From JACIYW01 sp014359745 (lineage in GTDB: Bacteria > Pseudomonadota > Alphaproteobacteria > Rhodobacterales > Rhodobacteraceae): 64,000 nt of DNA. Every line of letters starts with the position of its first letter. Within the stretch, counting starts at the first letter, position 1. The notes below the pieces were generated by a model. The model made no database searches. It was not told the origin of the DNA and worked only from the letters and a program-made list of their open reading frames with translations. A program made the translations under genes and the position numbers. Positions 51,526-59,849 of the stretch are shown in pieces. The stretch covers positions 212,244 through 276,243 of the forward strand of contig JBNPWE010000004.1 in the NCBI GenBank assembly GCA_050433985.1, given 5' to 3'.

Positions 51526-51549
51526 GTTTCATCTTGGCCCAAATACTCC
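51526..51549 (+). repeat. Dispersed ATACTC intergenic motif, copy 8
   Basis: GTTTCATCTTGGCCC followed by AAATACTCC, the clearest copy of the CTTGGCCC version, just upstream of arfB. Confidence 0.65.
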
Positions 51550-51609
51550 CGCCGGAGGCATCCCACCCCGCCAACAACCCCAGACCCCGAACAGGCGCGA
51601 TACCCGATC

Positions 51610-52029
51610 ATGCTTTACGTCACCGACACGATCACCCTGCAAGACTGGGAACTGACCGAAACCTTTTCCCGCGCCTCGGGCCCCGGCGGGCAGAACGTCA
51701 ACAAGGTCTCGACCGCCGTCGATCTGCGGTTCGAGGCGGCGCGCAGCCCCGCCCTTGCCCCCGCCGTCAAGGCCCGCCTCAAACGCCTTGCGGGGCGGCG
51801 CTGGACGCTTGAGGGCGCGATCGTCCTGCACGTCGATGAAACCCGCAGCCAGGCCCGCAACCGCGAAATCGCGCGCGAACGCCTGATCGATCTGATCCGC
51901 GCGGCCCTTGTGGCCCCCAAACGCCGCATCGCCACGAAACCCACGCTCGGCTCCAGGCGCCGCCGCCTGGCCGCCAAGAAGGAACGCGGCGAAATCAAGG
52001 CCCTGCGCGGGTCAGTTGATCCGGAATGA
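51610..52029 (+). CDS. arfB: Alternative ribosome-rescue factor ArfB (YaeJ/ICT1 family)
   Basis: A 139-residue codon-independent peptidyl-tRNA hydrolase that frees ribosomes stalled on non-stop mRNAs. The catalytic GGQ is in SRASGPGGQNVNKVST. The C terminus is strongly basic (KRRIATKPTLGSRRRRLAAK), as needed to enter the mRNA channel. Length is standard. Confidence 0.93.
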   Translation: MLYVTDTITLQDWELTETFSRASGPGGQNVNKVSTAVDLRFEAARSPALAPAVKARLKRLAGRRWTLEGAIVLHVDETRSQARNREIARERLIDLIRAALVAPKRRIATKPTLGSRRRRLAAKKERGEIKALRGSVDPE

Positions 52030-52114
52030 TTCGCCGGTGCCCGCTGCGGCCGCTGCCGCGAAAGGAACACCGTCATCGCAAAAGTGCCTGTAATTGCGGA
52101 CCCAGGTCAAGGGA

Positions 52115-52555
52115 TCAGCCGCGATCACGCGTCAGCGCAAAGGCGCCACCGCCCAGCAACGCCTGCACCACCAGGGCCACCGCCCAGAACGCCGGGTATT
52201 CCCAGCCGCCGCCCGCGTTGGAAAAGATGAACCCCGCCGTGGCGTGGGCCGTAAAGATCGCACCAAGCAGGATCGGCACCAGCGCCAGCGCGACAAGGCG
52301 GGTCTGGAAACCGACAATCAGCGCGATCCCGCCCAGCAGTTCCGCCGCCATGACAAGATAGGCCAGCGGCGCGGGCAGGCCAAGGCTGGCGAAATAGGCA
52401 GCGGTGCCCGCAGGCGTGAAGACAAATATCTTCAGGCTGGCATGGACAATGAAAAGCCCGCCCATCGACACCCGCAGCAGGGTCGCGGCAAGATCGGTCT
52501 GGGCAATTCCGGCAAGCGTCCGGGCGCCAGGGTTGGTAGGTGTGGCATAGGTCAT
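52115..52555 (-). CDS. DoxX-family membrane protein
   Basis: A 146-residue inner-membrane protein with four hydrophobic spans; family segments are TLLRVSMGGLFIVHASLKIF and YLVMAAELLGGIALIVGFQT. ATG 52555 is preceded by AGGAGAG. A LysR gene lies upstream on the same strand and may regulate it. Its 5' region has a 12-bp tandem repeat. Confidence 0.87.
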   Translation of the reverse strand: MTYATPTNPGARTLAGIAQTDLAATLLRVSMGGLFIVHASLKIFVFTPAGTAAYFASLGLPAPLAYLVMAAELLGGIALIVGFQTRLVALALVPILLGAIFTAHATAGFIFSNAGGGWEYPAFWAVALVVQALLGGGAFALTRDRG

Positions 52556-52584
52556 GGCATTTCTCTCCTGTTGATGACGCCGGT

Positions 52585-52632
52585 CGGTATCTGTGGCGGT
52601 ATCTGTGACGATATCTGTGGCGATATCCAGGC
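52585..52632. repeat. 12-bp tandem repeat upstream of doxX
   Basis: Units CGGTATCTGTGG, CGGTATCTGTGA, CGATATCTGTGG and a degenerate fourth, in the doxX upstream region. Copy-number change here would shift promoter or leader spacing. Confidence 0.85.
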
Positions 52633-52706
52633 GCGGACTATGCCCGCTGCCTCGCGGGATGATAATCCCGCAAGAACGAAGATGATTGCTGCCGATATGG
52701 AAGGGA

Positions 52707-53633
52707 TCAGGGCCAGCCCGCTTCCCAATGCGGGGTGCCGCGATAACGGCCCACCAGAAAATCCACCAGCACCCGCACCTTGGCGGGCAGATGGCGGCTG
52801 TGGGGATAAAGCGCGTGCATCGCATAGGGCGCCGGTTCGAACCCGGTCAGCAGCCGCCGGACCCGCCCCGCGCGTATCGACGCCCCGGCAACGAATGCCG
52901 GCACGCAGCACAGGCCCAGCCCGGCCTCGGCCGCGCTGAGGCAGGCCTCGGCGTTGGAATAGCGGATGCGGCCCGTCACCGGCACTGAAACGGCGCCGCC
53001 CCCCGGCACGCGAAACGGCCAGCGGTTCAGATCACGAAAATTGGTGTCGATGATGCAGTCATGCGCGCCAAGGTCTTCGGGAACCGAAGGCACGCCGCGC
53101 TGGGCAAGATAGGCCTCGGCGGCCACCAGCACGATGCGCACATCGCACAGACGGCGCACGATCAGCGACGAATCAAGCGACCGCCCGACCCGCAGCGCCA
53201 GATCGAAGCCCTCGTCAACGATACTCACCACCCGGTCCGAAAAGGCGACCTCAAGTTCGATCAGCGGAAACTGCACAGCGAAATCGTTCAGCGCCGGGGC
53301 CAGTTCGACCGACCCGAAGGTCAGCGGCGCGCTGAGCCGCAAGCGCCCGCGCGGCGCCCCCGAGGCATTGCGGATCGCACGATCAAGGCTGTCGATATCA
53401 TCCAGGATCTGACGCATCCTGTTGTAATAGGCCTGCCCGGCCTCGGTCGGGGATACGGCGCGGGTGGTGCGGTTCAACAAGCGCACGCCAAGATCTGCCT
53501 CAAGCCGCGATACCAGTTTCGAGGCCTGGCCAGAACTGGTGCCCAGGCGGTCGGCGGCGGCGGTGAAACTGCCCGCCTCCATCACCGCGACGAACATGCG
53601 ATCCTGGGTCAAGCGATCCATATTGCCCCGCAT
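52707..53633 (-). CDS. LysR-family transcriptional regulator (CrgA-like)
   Basis: A 308-residue LysR protein: wHTH MDRLTQDRMFVAVMEAGSFT with TAAADRLGTSSGQASKLVSR, then LLNRTTRAVSPTEAGQAYYN, typical of the CrgA/DoxX-associated subgroup. Effector domain follows. ATG 53633 or ATG 53621 may be used; neither has a strong ribosome site. It lies upstream of doxX in the same direction, so doxX is the likely target. Confidence 0.88.
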   Translation of the reverse strand: MRGNMDRLTQDRMFVAVMEAGSFTAAADRLGTSSGQASKLVSRLEADLGVRLLNRTTRAVSPTEAGQAYYNRMRQILDDIDSLDRAIRNASGAPRGRLRLSAPLTFGSVELAPALNDFAVQFPLIELEVAFSDRVVSIVDEGFDLALRVGRSLDSSLIVRRLCDVRIVLVAAEAYLAQRGVPSVPEDLGAHDCIIDTNFRDLNRWPFRVPGGGAVSVPVTGRIRYSNAEACLSAAEAGLGLCCVPAFVAGASIRAGRVRRLLTGFEPAPYAMHALYPHSRHLPAKVRVLVDFLVGRYRGTPHWEAGWP

Positions 53634-53744
53634 TGGGAAGAAGTTGCGCGAAATTCAGGGCATCATAGGCGAAAATGGCAGAAATGCCACGGCAATCGCG
53701 CGGCCTCCCCTGCCTTGCCCCCTCACCGGCCCCATGGGTGGTTT

Positions 53745-54809
53745 TCAGGGCCGTGGTGATCCCTCATCCCGACAGGCAACCCGCCAAAGCACCTCGAACC
53801 CCGGATCGAACACCGTCACCGGCCCCGCGCCGGTCGGCCACGCGCCGAAGGACTGCGGCGTGTCGCCCTTGATCAGGGTCAGGGTGCCGGGGTTTTGCGC
53901 CAGCCCATAAAAGGCCGCGCCAAACCGGGCGACGAAATCGCCAAGCCGCGGCAGGGCATCCGCCGCCTCGAACATATGGGCCAGCACCGGCAAGGTGTTT
54001 GGCGCGGTAAAGCACCCGGCGCAACCGCAGGGCGCCAGTTTCAGCGCATCGGCATGCGGCGCGCTGTCGGTGCCCAGAAAGAACCGCGCATCGCCCGAGG
54101 TGGCGGCGGCCAGCAATTCCAGGCGGTGGCGTTCGCGTTTGGCCACCGGCAGGCAATAATAATGCGGCCTGATCCCCCCGGCCAGGATGTGGTTGCGGTT
54201 GATCACCAGATGATGCGTGGTGATCGTGGCCACGAGCCCCGCATCGGTCGATTGCACATAGGCCACCGCGTCGGCGGTGGTGACATGTTCCATCACCACC
54301 CGCAGCCCCGGCACCGCGCGGCGCAACGGATCAAGCACCCGGTCGATGAACACCGCCTCTCGGTCAAAGATATCCACCGCCGGGTCGGTCACCTCGCCAT
54401 GCACACAAAGCGGCACGCCCGCCTCTGCCATCGCCTCGAACACCGCGCGCACCCGATCGAAATCGCGCACCCCAGAGGCCGAATTGGTGGTGGCCCCGGC
54501 GGGGTAAAGCTTGACGGCCGTGATCACGCCCGCCTTGTGCGCGGCCACCACATCGGCGGCCACTGTCGCCTCGGTCAGATACAGCGTCATCAGCGGCGTG
54601 AAACCGGCGCCCTGCGGCAGGGCATCCACGATACGGTCGCGATAGGCGGCGGCATCAAGCCCGGTGACAACGGGCGGCACCAGATTGGGCATGATCAGCG
54701 CGCGGGCAAAATGCGCGGTGGTCGCGGGCAAGACCCCGGCCATCATCGCGCCATCGCGCAGGTGCAGGTGCCAGTCATCGGGGCGGGGGATGGTCAGCGT
54801 CCGGGTCAT
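53745..54809 (-). CDS. pyrC: Dihydroorotase (type II)
   Basis: Zinc amidohydrolase of pyrimidine synthesis (354 aa). Metal-binding HxH in RPDDWHLHLRDGAMMAG; LCVHGEVTDPAVDIFDREAV, VVMEHVTTADAV and GTDSAPHADALK carry the remaining ligands. Length and motifs are those of the E. coli PyrC type. Alone between a LysR gene and an unknown gene. Confidence 0.95.
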   Translation of the reverse strand: MTRTLTIPRPDDWHLHLRDGAMMAGVLPATTAHFARALIMPNLVPPVVTGLDAAAYRDRIVDALPQGAGFTPLMTLYLTEATVAADVVAAHKAGVITAVKLYPAGATTNSASGVRDFDRVRAVFEAMAEAGVPLCVHGEVTDPAVDIFDREAVFIDRVLDPLRRAVPGLRVVMEHVTTADAVAYVQSTDAGLVATITTHHLVINRNHILAGGIRPHYYCLPVAKRERHRLELLAAATSGDARFFLGTDSAPHADALKLAPCGCAGCFTAPNTLPVLAHMFEAADALPRLGDFVARFGAAFYGLAQNPGTLTLIKGDTPQSFGAWPTGAGPVTVFDPGFEVLWRVACRDEGSPRP

Positions 54810-54873
54810 CGTTTTGGCCTACACAATCAGCCGGGCATTTGCCAGAGGGGGCGAAGCGCATCGCGCCAGGGCT

Positions 54874-55833
54874 CTAACCCTGGGTCTGCGCGGGGTCGCT
54901 GCGGCCGGTGGCGCCTTCGCCCGCCTCGATCGCGGCAAGGCGGCGGCGAAACCGCGGGGCGTTATGGTTGCGCAGAACCGCGCGGCACACCCGTGCGGCC
55001 ATTGCCGTGGTCTTGCGCCGGTTGGCCCGCATCAGCAGGCCGCGCAGATAGGCCATGTCGTTGTGGCGCGCACGCAGGGCCCGGTAGAATGCCCCCGCCG
55101 TCAGCTTGCCCCGGCCCGCCAGCGTCAACAGGGGCTGCAATATCCCCATCTTTTGCATCATCTGTGACGGATCGTTACCAAAACCCGGCACCCGGATCGG
55201 AAGGACATAGGGCCTGTGAAACAGCGCCGCATGCATCGCATCAAGGGCAGAGTCGGGATCGAACATCAAGAACACATCGCCCGCCCCTTCGGTCATGTCG
55301 GGGGCATAGCCGTAGCGGTCATTGAAATTCATCCGCCGCTGCGCCCGGAACCGTGGATCCCAGCCGATCAGGCGCGGATCAAGCGTGGCATGGGGCGCCG
55401 ACAGGATCACCGTGGCCCCTGGTGCCGCCACCGAAAACGCCGCCGCCGCATAGGCGCACATGCCCGCGCCAAAAAACACCACGCGATCAAAATCCTCGAA
55501 AAACGCATCATCTATCAGCCGGTCGAAATAGCCATACACCGCCGGGTCACGGTACCAGTCGTCTTTCCCCGTGATCAGGCACAGATGCGACCAGCCCTGC
55601 GCCCGCGCCACATGATGGCCGATCGGCATCTGATCGCCACCGGCATCGCGAATGCCGTCGAGGGTTTCAAAGGTCACGATCAGCGTCGGGCTTTCATCGA
55701 CAAAGAACGCCCAGTGGTCGCGGCCAAGCGGTTCAAAGTAACCGGCCTCTTCGCCGATTTCATCCATGCGCGCCAGCCAGTCTTCACGAGACTCGGCGTC
55801 GGAGGCATCGGAAGTTCTGGTGTGGTCTGACAT
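54874..55833 (-). CDS. Unknown Rhodobacterales protein
   Basis: A 319-residue protein. An N-terminal acidic helix (REDWLARMDEIGEEAGYFEP) is followed by an alpha/beta region with FDRVVFFGAGMCAYAAAAFS, a strand-turn-helix resembling a nucleophile elbow but lacking the usual Ser. APHATLDPRLIGWDPRF and MNFNDRYGYAPDM also look conserved. I recall such proteins being labelled phosphoadenosine phosphosulfate reductase, but no PAPS-reductase motif is visible, so that label looks wrong. The adjacent glycosyltransferase on the same strand suggests a surface-related role at most. Confidence 0.75.
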   Translation of the reverse strand: MSDHTRTSDASDAESREDWLARMDEIGEEAGYFEPLGRDHWAFFVDESPTLIVTFETLDGIRDAGGDQMPIGHHVARAQGWSHLCLITGKDDWYRDPAVYGYFDRLIDDAFFEDFDRVVFFGAGMCAYAAAAFSVAAPGATVILSAPHATLDPRLIGWDPRFRAQRRMNFNDRYGYAPDMTEGAGDVFLMFDPDSALDAMHAALFHRPYVLPIRVPGFGNDPSQMMQKMGILQPLLTLAGRGKLTAGAFYRALRARHNDMAYLRGLLMRANRRKTTAMAARVCRAVLRNHNAPRFRRRLAAIEAGEGATGRSDPAQTQG

Positions 55834-55963
55834 GGAATCCTCGGGTCAATTCAATTTTGGTTGCCACATGTTATCGCCCGATCATGGGCGCAATTAGATA
55901 ATGCCGCGTTTATTTCTGTCTGAAATGCGGCAATTCCAGCGGCTGTTTCCCGCAAGCACCCAA

Positions 55964-57013
55964 TCATGGGTCAAACTTCGCATGGTTTCCATAGCCGATC
56001 AGTACCGCCGCCTCTTGGGCGGTCAGTGGCCGGGTTGGCGGGGTCATCATCAGGCGGCCAAACAGCGCGCGCCAGGGTTCATCGGCCATCAGCGCCGCAA
56101 AGCGGGCGCGCCGCCAGCGCACGGCCGCGTCATGCAGGTTGGCAAGGGTCGCATCGGCGGCAAGGGTTGCGCGCTCGGCGCGGGTGGCGGGGGCAAGTGC
56201 CGCGCCGCTGTCATCTGCTTCAGCCGAAAAATTCCGCTCCACCCAATAGGCCATGTCAAAGGGTGCCGCCTCGCGGTTGGCGCGGCCCCGGTCACATTTG
56301 ACCACATAGCTTTCCATCGCGCCAAGCGCATAGTGATTAAGCTGCGCCAGCGCATAGTTATCCCGCCCGAACGGCGAAAAGATGCGTTGCGATTCAAAGA
56401 TTTCGGGCAGTTTCCGGCCCGATCCATCCATCCAGCACCCCATTCCCGCCCGCGCCGGATCAAGGCCGCGCGGACGGTGAACACCCAGTTTGCGGTAGGT
56501 GCCATCGTTGCGAAACAGCGTCTTGAACAACGATGCGCGCCAGGGCCAGTAAAGGATGCGCGGCGCGGCGAGGGTGAATTGCGCCGTGACCGGTTGATCG
56601 GCATAGCCCACCACCCCGGCATTGCCAAACAACCGCCAGGTCAGCGGAATCGCCGTCGCCCCCGGCAGGGCCGCGAAAAGCGCGGCCAATGTGTGGTCGC
56701 CCACCCGCACCGTCACATATTCATCGATATCAAGCACCATCACCCAATCCGCCGCCGCGCGCAGCGGGTGTTTATCGGCGTGTTTCAGGGCCGCCCATTG
56801 CGGCCCCTGCGGATGCGGGCCGGGGTTGGGCACATGCGTGATCAGGCCCAGTGTCTGCAAACGTTCAAGCAGCGCATCGGTGCCATCATCGCAATCGTTT
56901 GAAAACACCAGAAAATCGGTAAACCCCACCGCCCGGTGATGGGCCAGCCAATCCAGAAGGAACGCGGCCTCGTTGCGCACCGTCAGCACCGCAAGAACCC
57001 GCCGCGCGCTCAA
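55964..57013 (-). CDS. Glycosyltransferase family 2-like protein
   Basis: A 349-residue GT-A type enzyme of the Glyco_tranf_2_4 group: AVLTVRNEAAFLLDWLAHHR, DFLVFSNDCDDGTDALLERL, and the DxD-type metal site VMVLDIDEYVTV. Later DNYALAQLNHYALGAMESYV. Probably modifies cell-surface polysaccharide; sugar donor unknown. The start codon would be TTG 57013, with no strong ribosome site, so the start is uncertain. Confidence 0.85.
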   Translation of the reverse strand: MSARRVLAVLTVRNEAAFLLDWLAHHRAVGFTDFLVFSNDCDDGTDALLERLQTLGLITHVPNPGPHPQGPQWAALKHADKHPLRAAADWVMVLDIDEYVTVRVGDHTLAALFAALPGATAIPLTWRLFGNAGVVGYADQPVTAQFTLAAPRILYWPWRASLFKTLFRNDGTYRKLGVHRPRGLDPARAGMGCWMDGSGRKLPEIFESQRIFSPFGRDNYALAQLNHYALGAMESYVVKCDRGRANREAAPFDMAYWVERNFSAEADDSGAALAPATRAERATLAADATLANLHDAAVRWRRARFAALMADEPWRALFGRLMMTPPTRPLTAQEAAVLIGYGNHAKFDP

Positions 57014-57146
57014 CGTATCGTGTCCGTCGGGTGGCGGCGCTGCGGATCATGGGCGAAACGGGGCATCGGCGAACCTGTGGCGGGGCCTGTCATGGATAGC
57101 ACGGGGTGGGCCAAAGGCAAACGCCGGGGGCGCTGTTGCGGGCCAA

Positions 57147-58865
57147 TCAGCCCCGCTGCCCGGAAAACTGCACCTGCCAGCTTACGCGTTCCTCATCGGT
57201 GATCTTGCGGAATGTCACCTCGGGCACCGAAAACGCATGGCCCGGCGCAAGATGCGCCAGCGCGCCGGGCAGATCATCCGGCCAGCCCCAGTCATCGCAG
57301 CCCATCGCCGCCATCATCGCCGCCGCCGCATCGGGGATGAAGGGGCGCGACAGGATCGCGTAGATACGGATCAGGTTCAGCGACAGGCGCACCTGCGCCG
57401 CCGCGCGGTCTGGGTCGGTCTTGATCACCGACCACGGCGCGGCGGCTTGCAGATATTCGTTGCCCGCCACCCAGATCGCGCGCAATTCCGCCGCCGCCTT
57501 GCGGATATCGATCGCGCCCATATGCGCGTTGTAAGCGTCAAGGCGGGTGCTCAGCTCGGCGATCAGCGCGGTTTCCTGCGCGCCGGTCTCGCCCCCCTCG
57601 GGCACGGCCTCGCCGAATTTGGAGCGGCAGAACTTCGTTACCCGGCTGACGAAATTGCCCAGCACATCGGCCAGATCCTTGTTGACCGAGGCCTGGAAGT
57701 TTTCCCATGTGAATTCGCTATCCGAATTTTCCGGCGCGTGCGACAGGAGCCACCAGCGCCAGTAATCGGCGGGCAGGATCGACAGCGCCTGATCCATGAA
57801 GACCCCGCGCCCTTGGGACGTGCTGAACTGGCCGCCGTCATAATTGAGGTAATTGAACGACTTGATGAAATCCACCAGCTTCCACGGCTCGCCCGATCCC
57901 ATGATCGTGGCGGGAAAGCTGAGGGTGTGAAAGGGCACGTTGTCCTTACCCATGAACTGGGTATAGCGCACGTCATCGGCGCCCTCATCGGTGCGCCACC
58001 AGCGCCGCCACGCCGCCTCATCCAGACCCCGCGCATCGGCCCATTCGGCGGCGCAGGCGATATATTCGATGGGCGCATCGAACCAGACATAGAAAACCTT
58101 GCCCTCCATCCCCGGCCACGGCGCATCGCCCTTTTTTACCGGCACGCCCCAATCCAGATCGCGGGTGATGCCGCGATCCTGCAAACCGTCGCCATCGTTG
58201 AGCCATTTCTTGGCGATCGAGGTGGTCAGGATCGGCCAATCGGTCTTGGAATCGATCCATGTCTGCAAGGTGTCGCGCATCTTGGACTGACGCAGATACA
58301 GATGCCTGGTCTCGCGCACCTCCAGATCGGTGGACCCGGATATGGCGCTGCGCGGATTGATCAGGTCGGTCGGATCAAGCTGCTTGGTGCAGTTTTCGCA
58401 CTGATCGCCGCGCGCCTTGTCGTAACCGCAGTTCGGGCATGTGCCCTCGATATAGCGGTCGGGCAGAAAACGACCGTCGGCGTTGGAATAGACCTGTTTC
58501 TCGGTCACTTCCTCGATCAGCCCGGCCTCGGCCAGCTTTCCGGCGAAATGCTGGGTCAGGCGGTGGTTGCGCTGGCTGGATGATCGCCCGAAATGATCGA
58601 AGGACAGGCGGAACCCGTCCGACAGCGCCTTTTGCACGCCATGCATCTCGGCGCAATAGTCCGCTACCGGTTTGCCCGCCTTGGCGGCGGCCAGTTCGGC
58701 CGGGGTGCCATGCTCATCCGTGGCGCACAGAAACATCACCTCGTGCCCCCGCGCGCGCAGATAACGGGCGTAAAGATCGGCGGGCAACTGGCTGCCCACC
58801 AGATTGCCCAGATGCTTGATCCCGTTGATATAGGGAATGGCGGAGGTGATAAGATGTCGTGCCAT
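57147..58865 (-). CDS. metG: Methionine--tRNA ligase
   Basis: Class I synthetase (572 aa). HIGH-type motif in SAIPYINGIKHLGNLVGSQL; zinc knuckle CPNCGYDKARGDQCENC near residue 140; KMSKS-type site degenerate as GGQFSTSQGRGVFM. Ends without the C-terminal EMAP-like dimerisation domain. The start ATG 58865 follows the family (MARHLITSAIPYI). Confidence 0.94.
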   Translation of the reverse strand: MARHLITSAIPYINGIKHLGNLVGSQLPADLYARYLRARGHEVMFLCATDEHGTPAELAAAKAGKPVADYCAEMHGVQKALSDGFRLSFDHFGRSSSQRNHRLTQHFAGKLAEAGLIEEVTEKQVYSNADGRFLPDRYIEGTCPNCGYDKARGDQCENCTKQLDPTDLINPRSAISGSTDLEVRETRHLYLRQSKMRDTLQTWIDSKTDWPILTTSIAKKWLNDGDGLQDRGITRDLDWGVPVKKGDAPWPGMEGKVFYVWFDAPIEYIACAAEWADARGLDEAAWRRWWRTDEGADDVRYTQFMGKDNVPFHTLSFPATIMGSGEPWKLVDFIKSFNYLNYDGGQFSTSQGRGVFMDQALSILPADYWRWWLLSHAPENSDSEFTWENFQASVNKDLADVLGNFVSRVTKFCRSKFGEAVPEGGETGAQETALIAELSTRLDAYNAHMGAIDIRKAAAELRAIWVAGNEYLQAAAPWSVIKTDPDRAAAQVRLSLNLIRIYAILSRPFIPDAAAAMMAAMGCDDWGWPDDLPGALAHLAPGHAFSVPEVTFRKITDEERVSWQVQFSGQRG

Positions 58866-59036
58866 GCTGCGCCCCTGATCGGTTTGGCCCCCCATACCGC
58901 AGGGCGCGGCGGTTGGAAAGATGCGCCGCAAAGGTGCGCCGGTCCGGCAATCGCCGGACGACAGGCCCGCGACCCGGCGATCAGGCTGACAAGACTTCAA
59001 CGCATTCGCGACATCCCCCTACGCGGCTTTCCCTGA

Positions 59037-59735
59037 TCATATCGGGCGATCATCACCCATGTCCCGCGCGCCTGCCGAAAAACTGTCCGGGCGCGGCTCT
59101 GTCGCCATGGCGGGCGGGGGCCGACGCATTTGGCCAAGGCCAAGCGCCCCGGTGGCCGACATGTCAACCTGCCAGACCTTTGGCGGATCGGCGCGGGCGC
59201 GCAGACGTTCCAGCCGCCAGCGGTCCTGCCCCGGCCCGTGCCGGGGGGCCAGGTGCCAGCGGCTTTCCACGCCCGGCGCGCCGCCCTCACCCGGTGTCAG
59301 GATCAGGCCCAGCGGGGCCACCCGCCCCTCGGCCGCGCCGGTCTGGGCGGCCAGATGCAAACGGCGCACCGCCACCAGCCCCGGCGGCACCGGCAGATCG
59401 GCGACCACCAGCGCCACCGCCCCCGGACGCAGCGCCTCTTCCATCGACCAAAGCAGATCCTCGGCCCGGCGCGCGGTGATGAAGATCAGCCGCGCGGGGG
59501 CGATAAAGGGGCTGATCCCGTCGGGAAACAGCCGCTCTGGCAGCCACCCCGCCTGTATCCAGATCACCGGGCCCCCGGTTTGCCCCCCGGTTTCTTGCGC
59601 CACCATCAACGCCAGCGTCCGCCGGGCCGGGCCGCAGACCTCGTGCACCCGCGCCCGCGCCATCCGCAGCCCGCCCAGAAACGGCAAGGCTGGGTGGCGG
59701 TCGGGCGTGGTGGCGCAAAGCGGCTGAGTCGGCAT
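59037..59735 (-). CDS. ImuA-like SOS protein
   Basis: A 232-residue RecA-like protein with degenerate motifs: ARVHEVCGPARRTLALMVAQ, GGPVIWIQAGWLPERLFPDG, LWSMEEALRPGAVALVVADL. This matches the ImuA/SulA-type family that acts with ImuB and DnaE2 in damage-induced mutagenesis. A LexA box lies 17 bp upstream, supporting SOS control. Unusually, imuB and dnaE2 do not follow; metG is next. It may be an orphan or serve a separate imuB-dnaE2 locus. Confidence 0.75.
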   Translation of the reverse strand: MPTQPLCATTPDRHPALPFLGGLRMARARVHEVCGPARRTLALMVAQETGGQTGGPVIWIQAGWLPERLFPDGISPFIAPARLIFITARRAEDLLWSMEEALRPGAVALVVADLPVPPGLVAVRRLHLAAQTGAAEGRVAPLGLILTPGEGGAPGVESRWHLAPRHGPGQDRWRLERLRARADPPKVWQVDMSATGALGLGQMRRPPPAMATEPRPDSFSAGARDMGDDRPI

Positions 59736-59751
59736 GGCAACACCCTGCCAT

Positions 59752-59766
59752 GTTCGCATAATGTTC
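59752..59766. promoter_or_regulatory. LexA (SOS) box, GTTC-N7-GTTC
   Basis: GTTC at 59752-59755 and GTTC at 59763-59766 separated by exactly 7 bp, the direct-repeat LexA box of alphaproteobacteria. It is positioned for control of the ImuA-like gene. Confidence 0.8.
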
Positions 59767-59849
59767 TCAACATCCTCTGCCTTGTCCCCCGGCTTATCGC
59801 TTGCCCCCGCCGGGGATCACGTTAGGCTTTGCCAAAATCCGGGGATGAC

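Noticed and set aside
52585..52632. Possible CRISPR-like array
   Set aside because: Units are 12 bp with no spacers, and no cas genes are present; simple tandem repeat.
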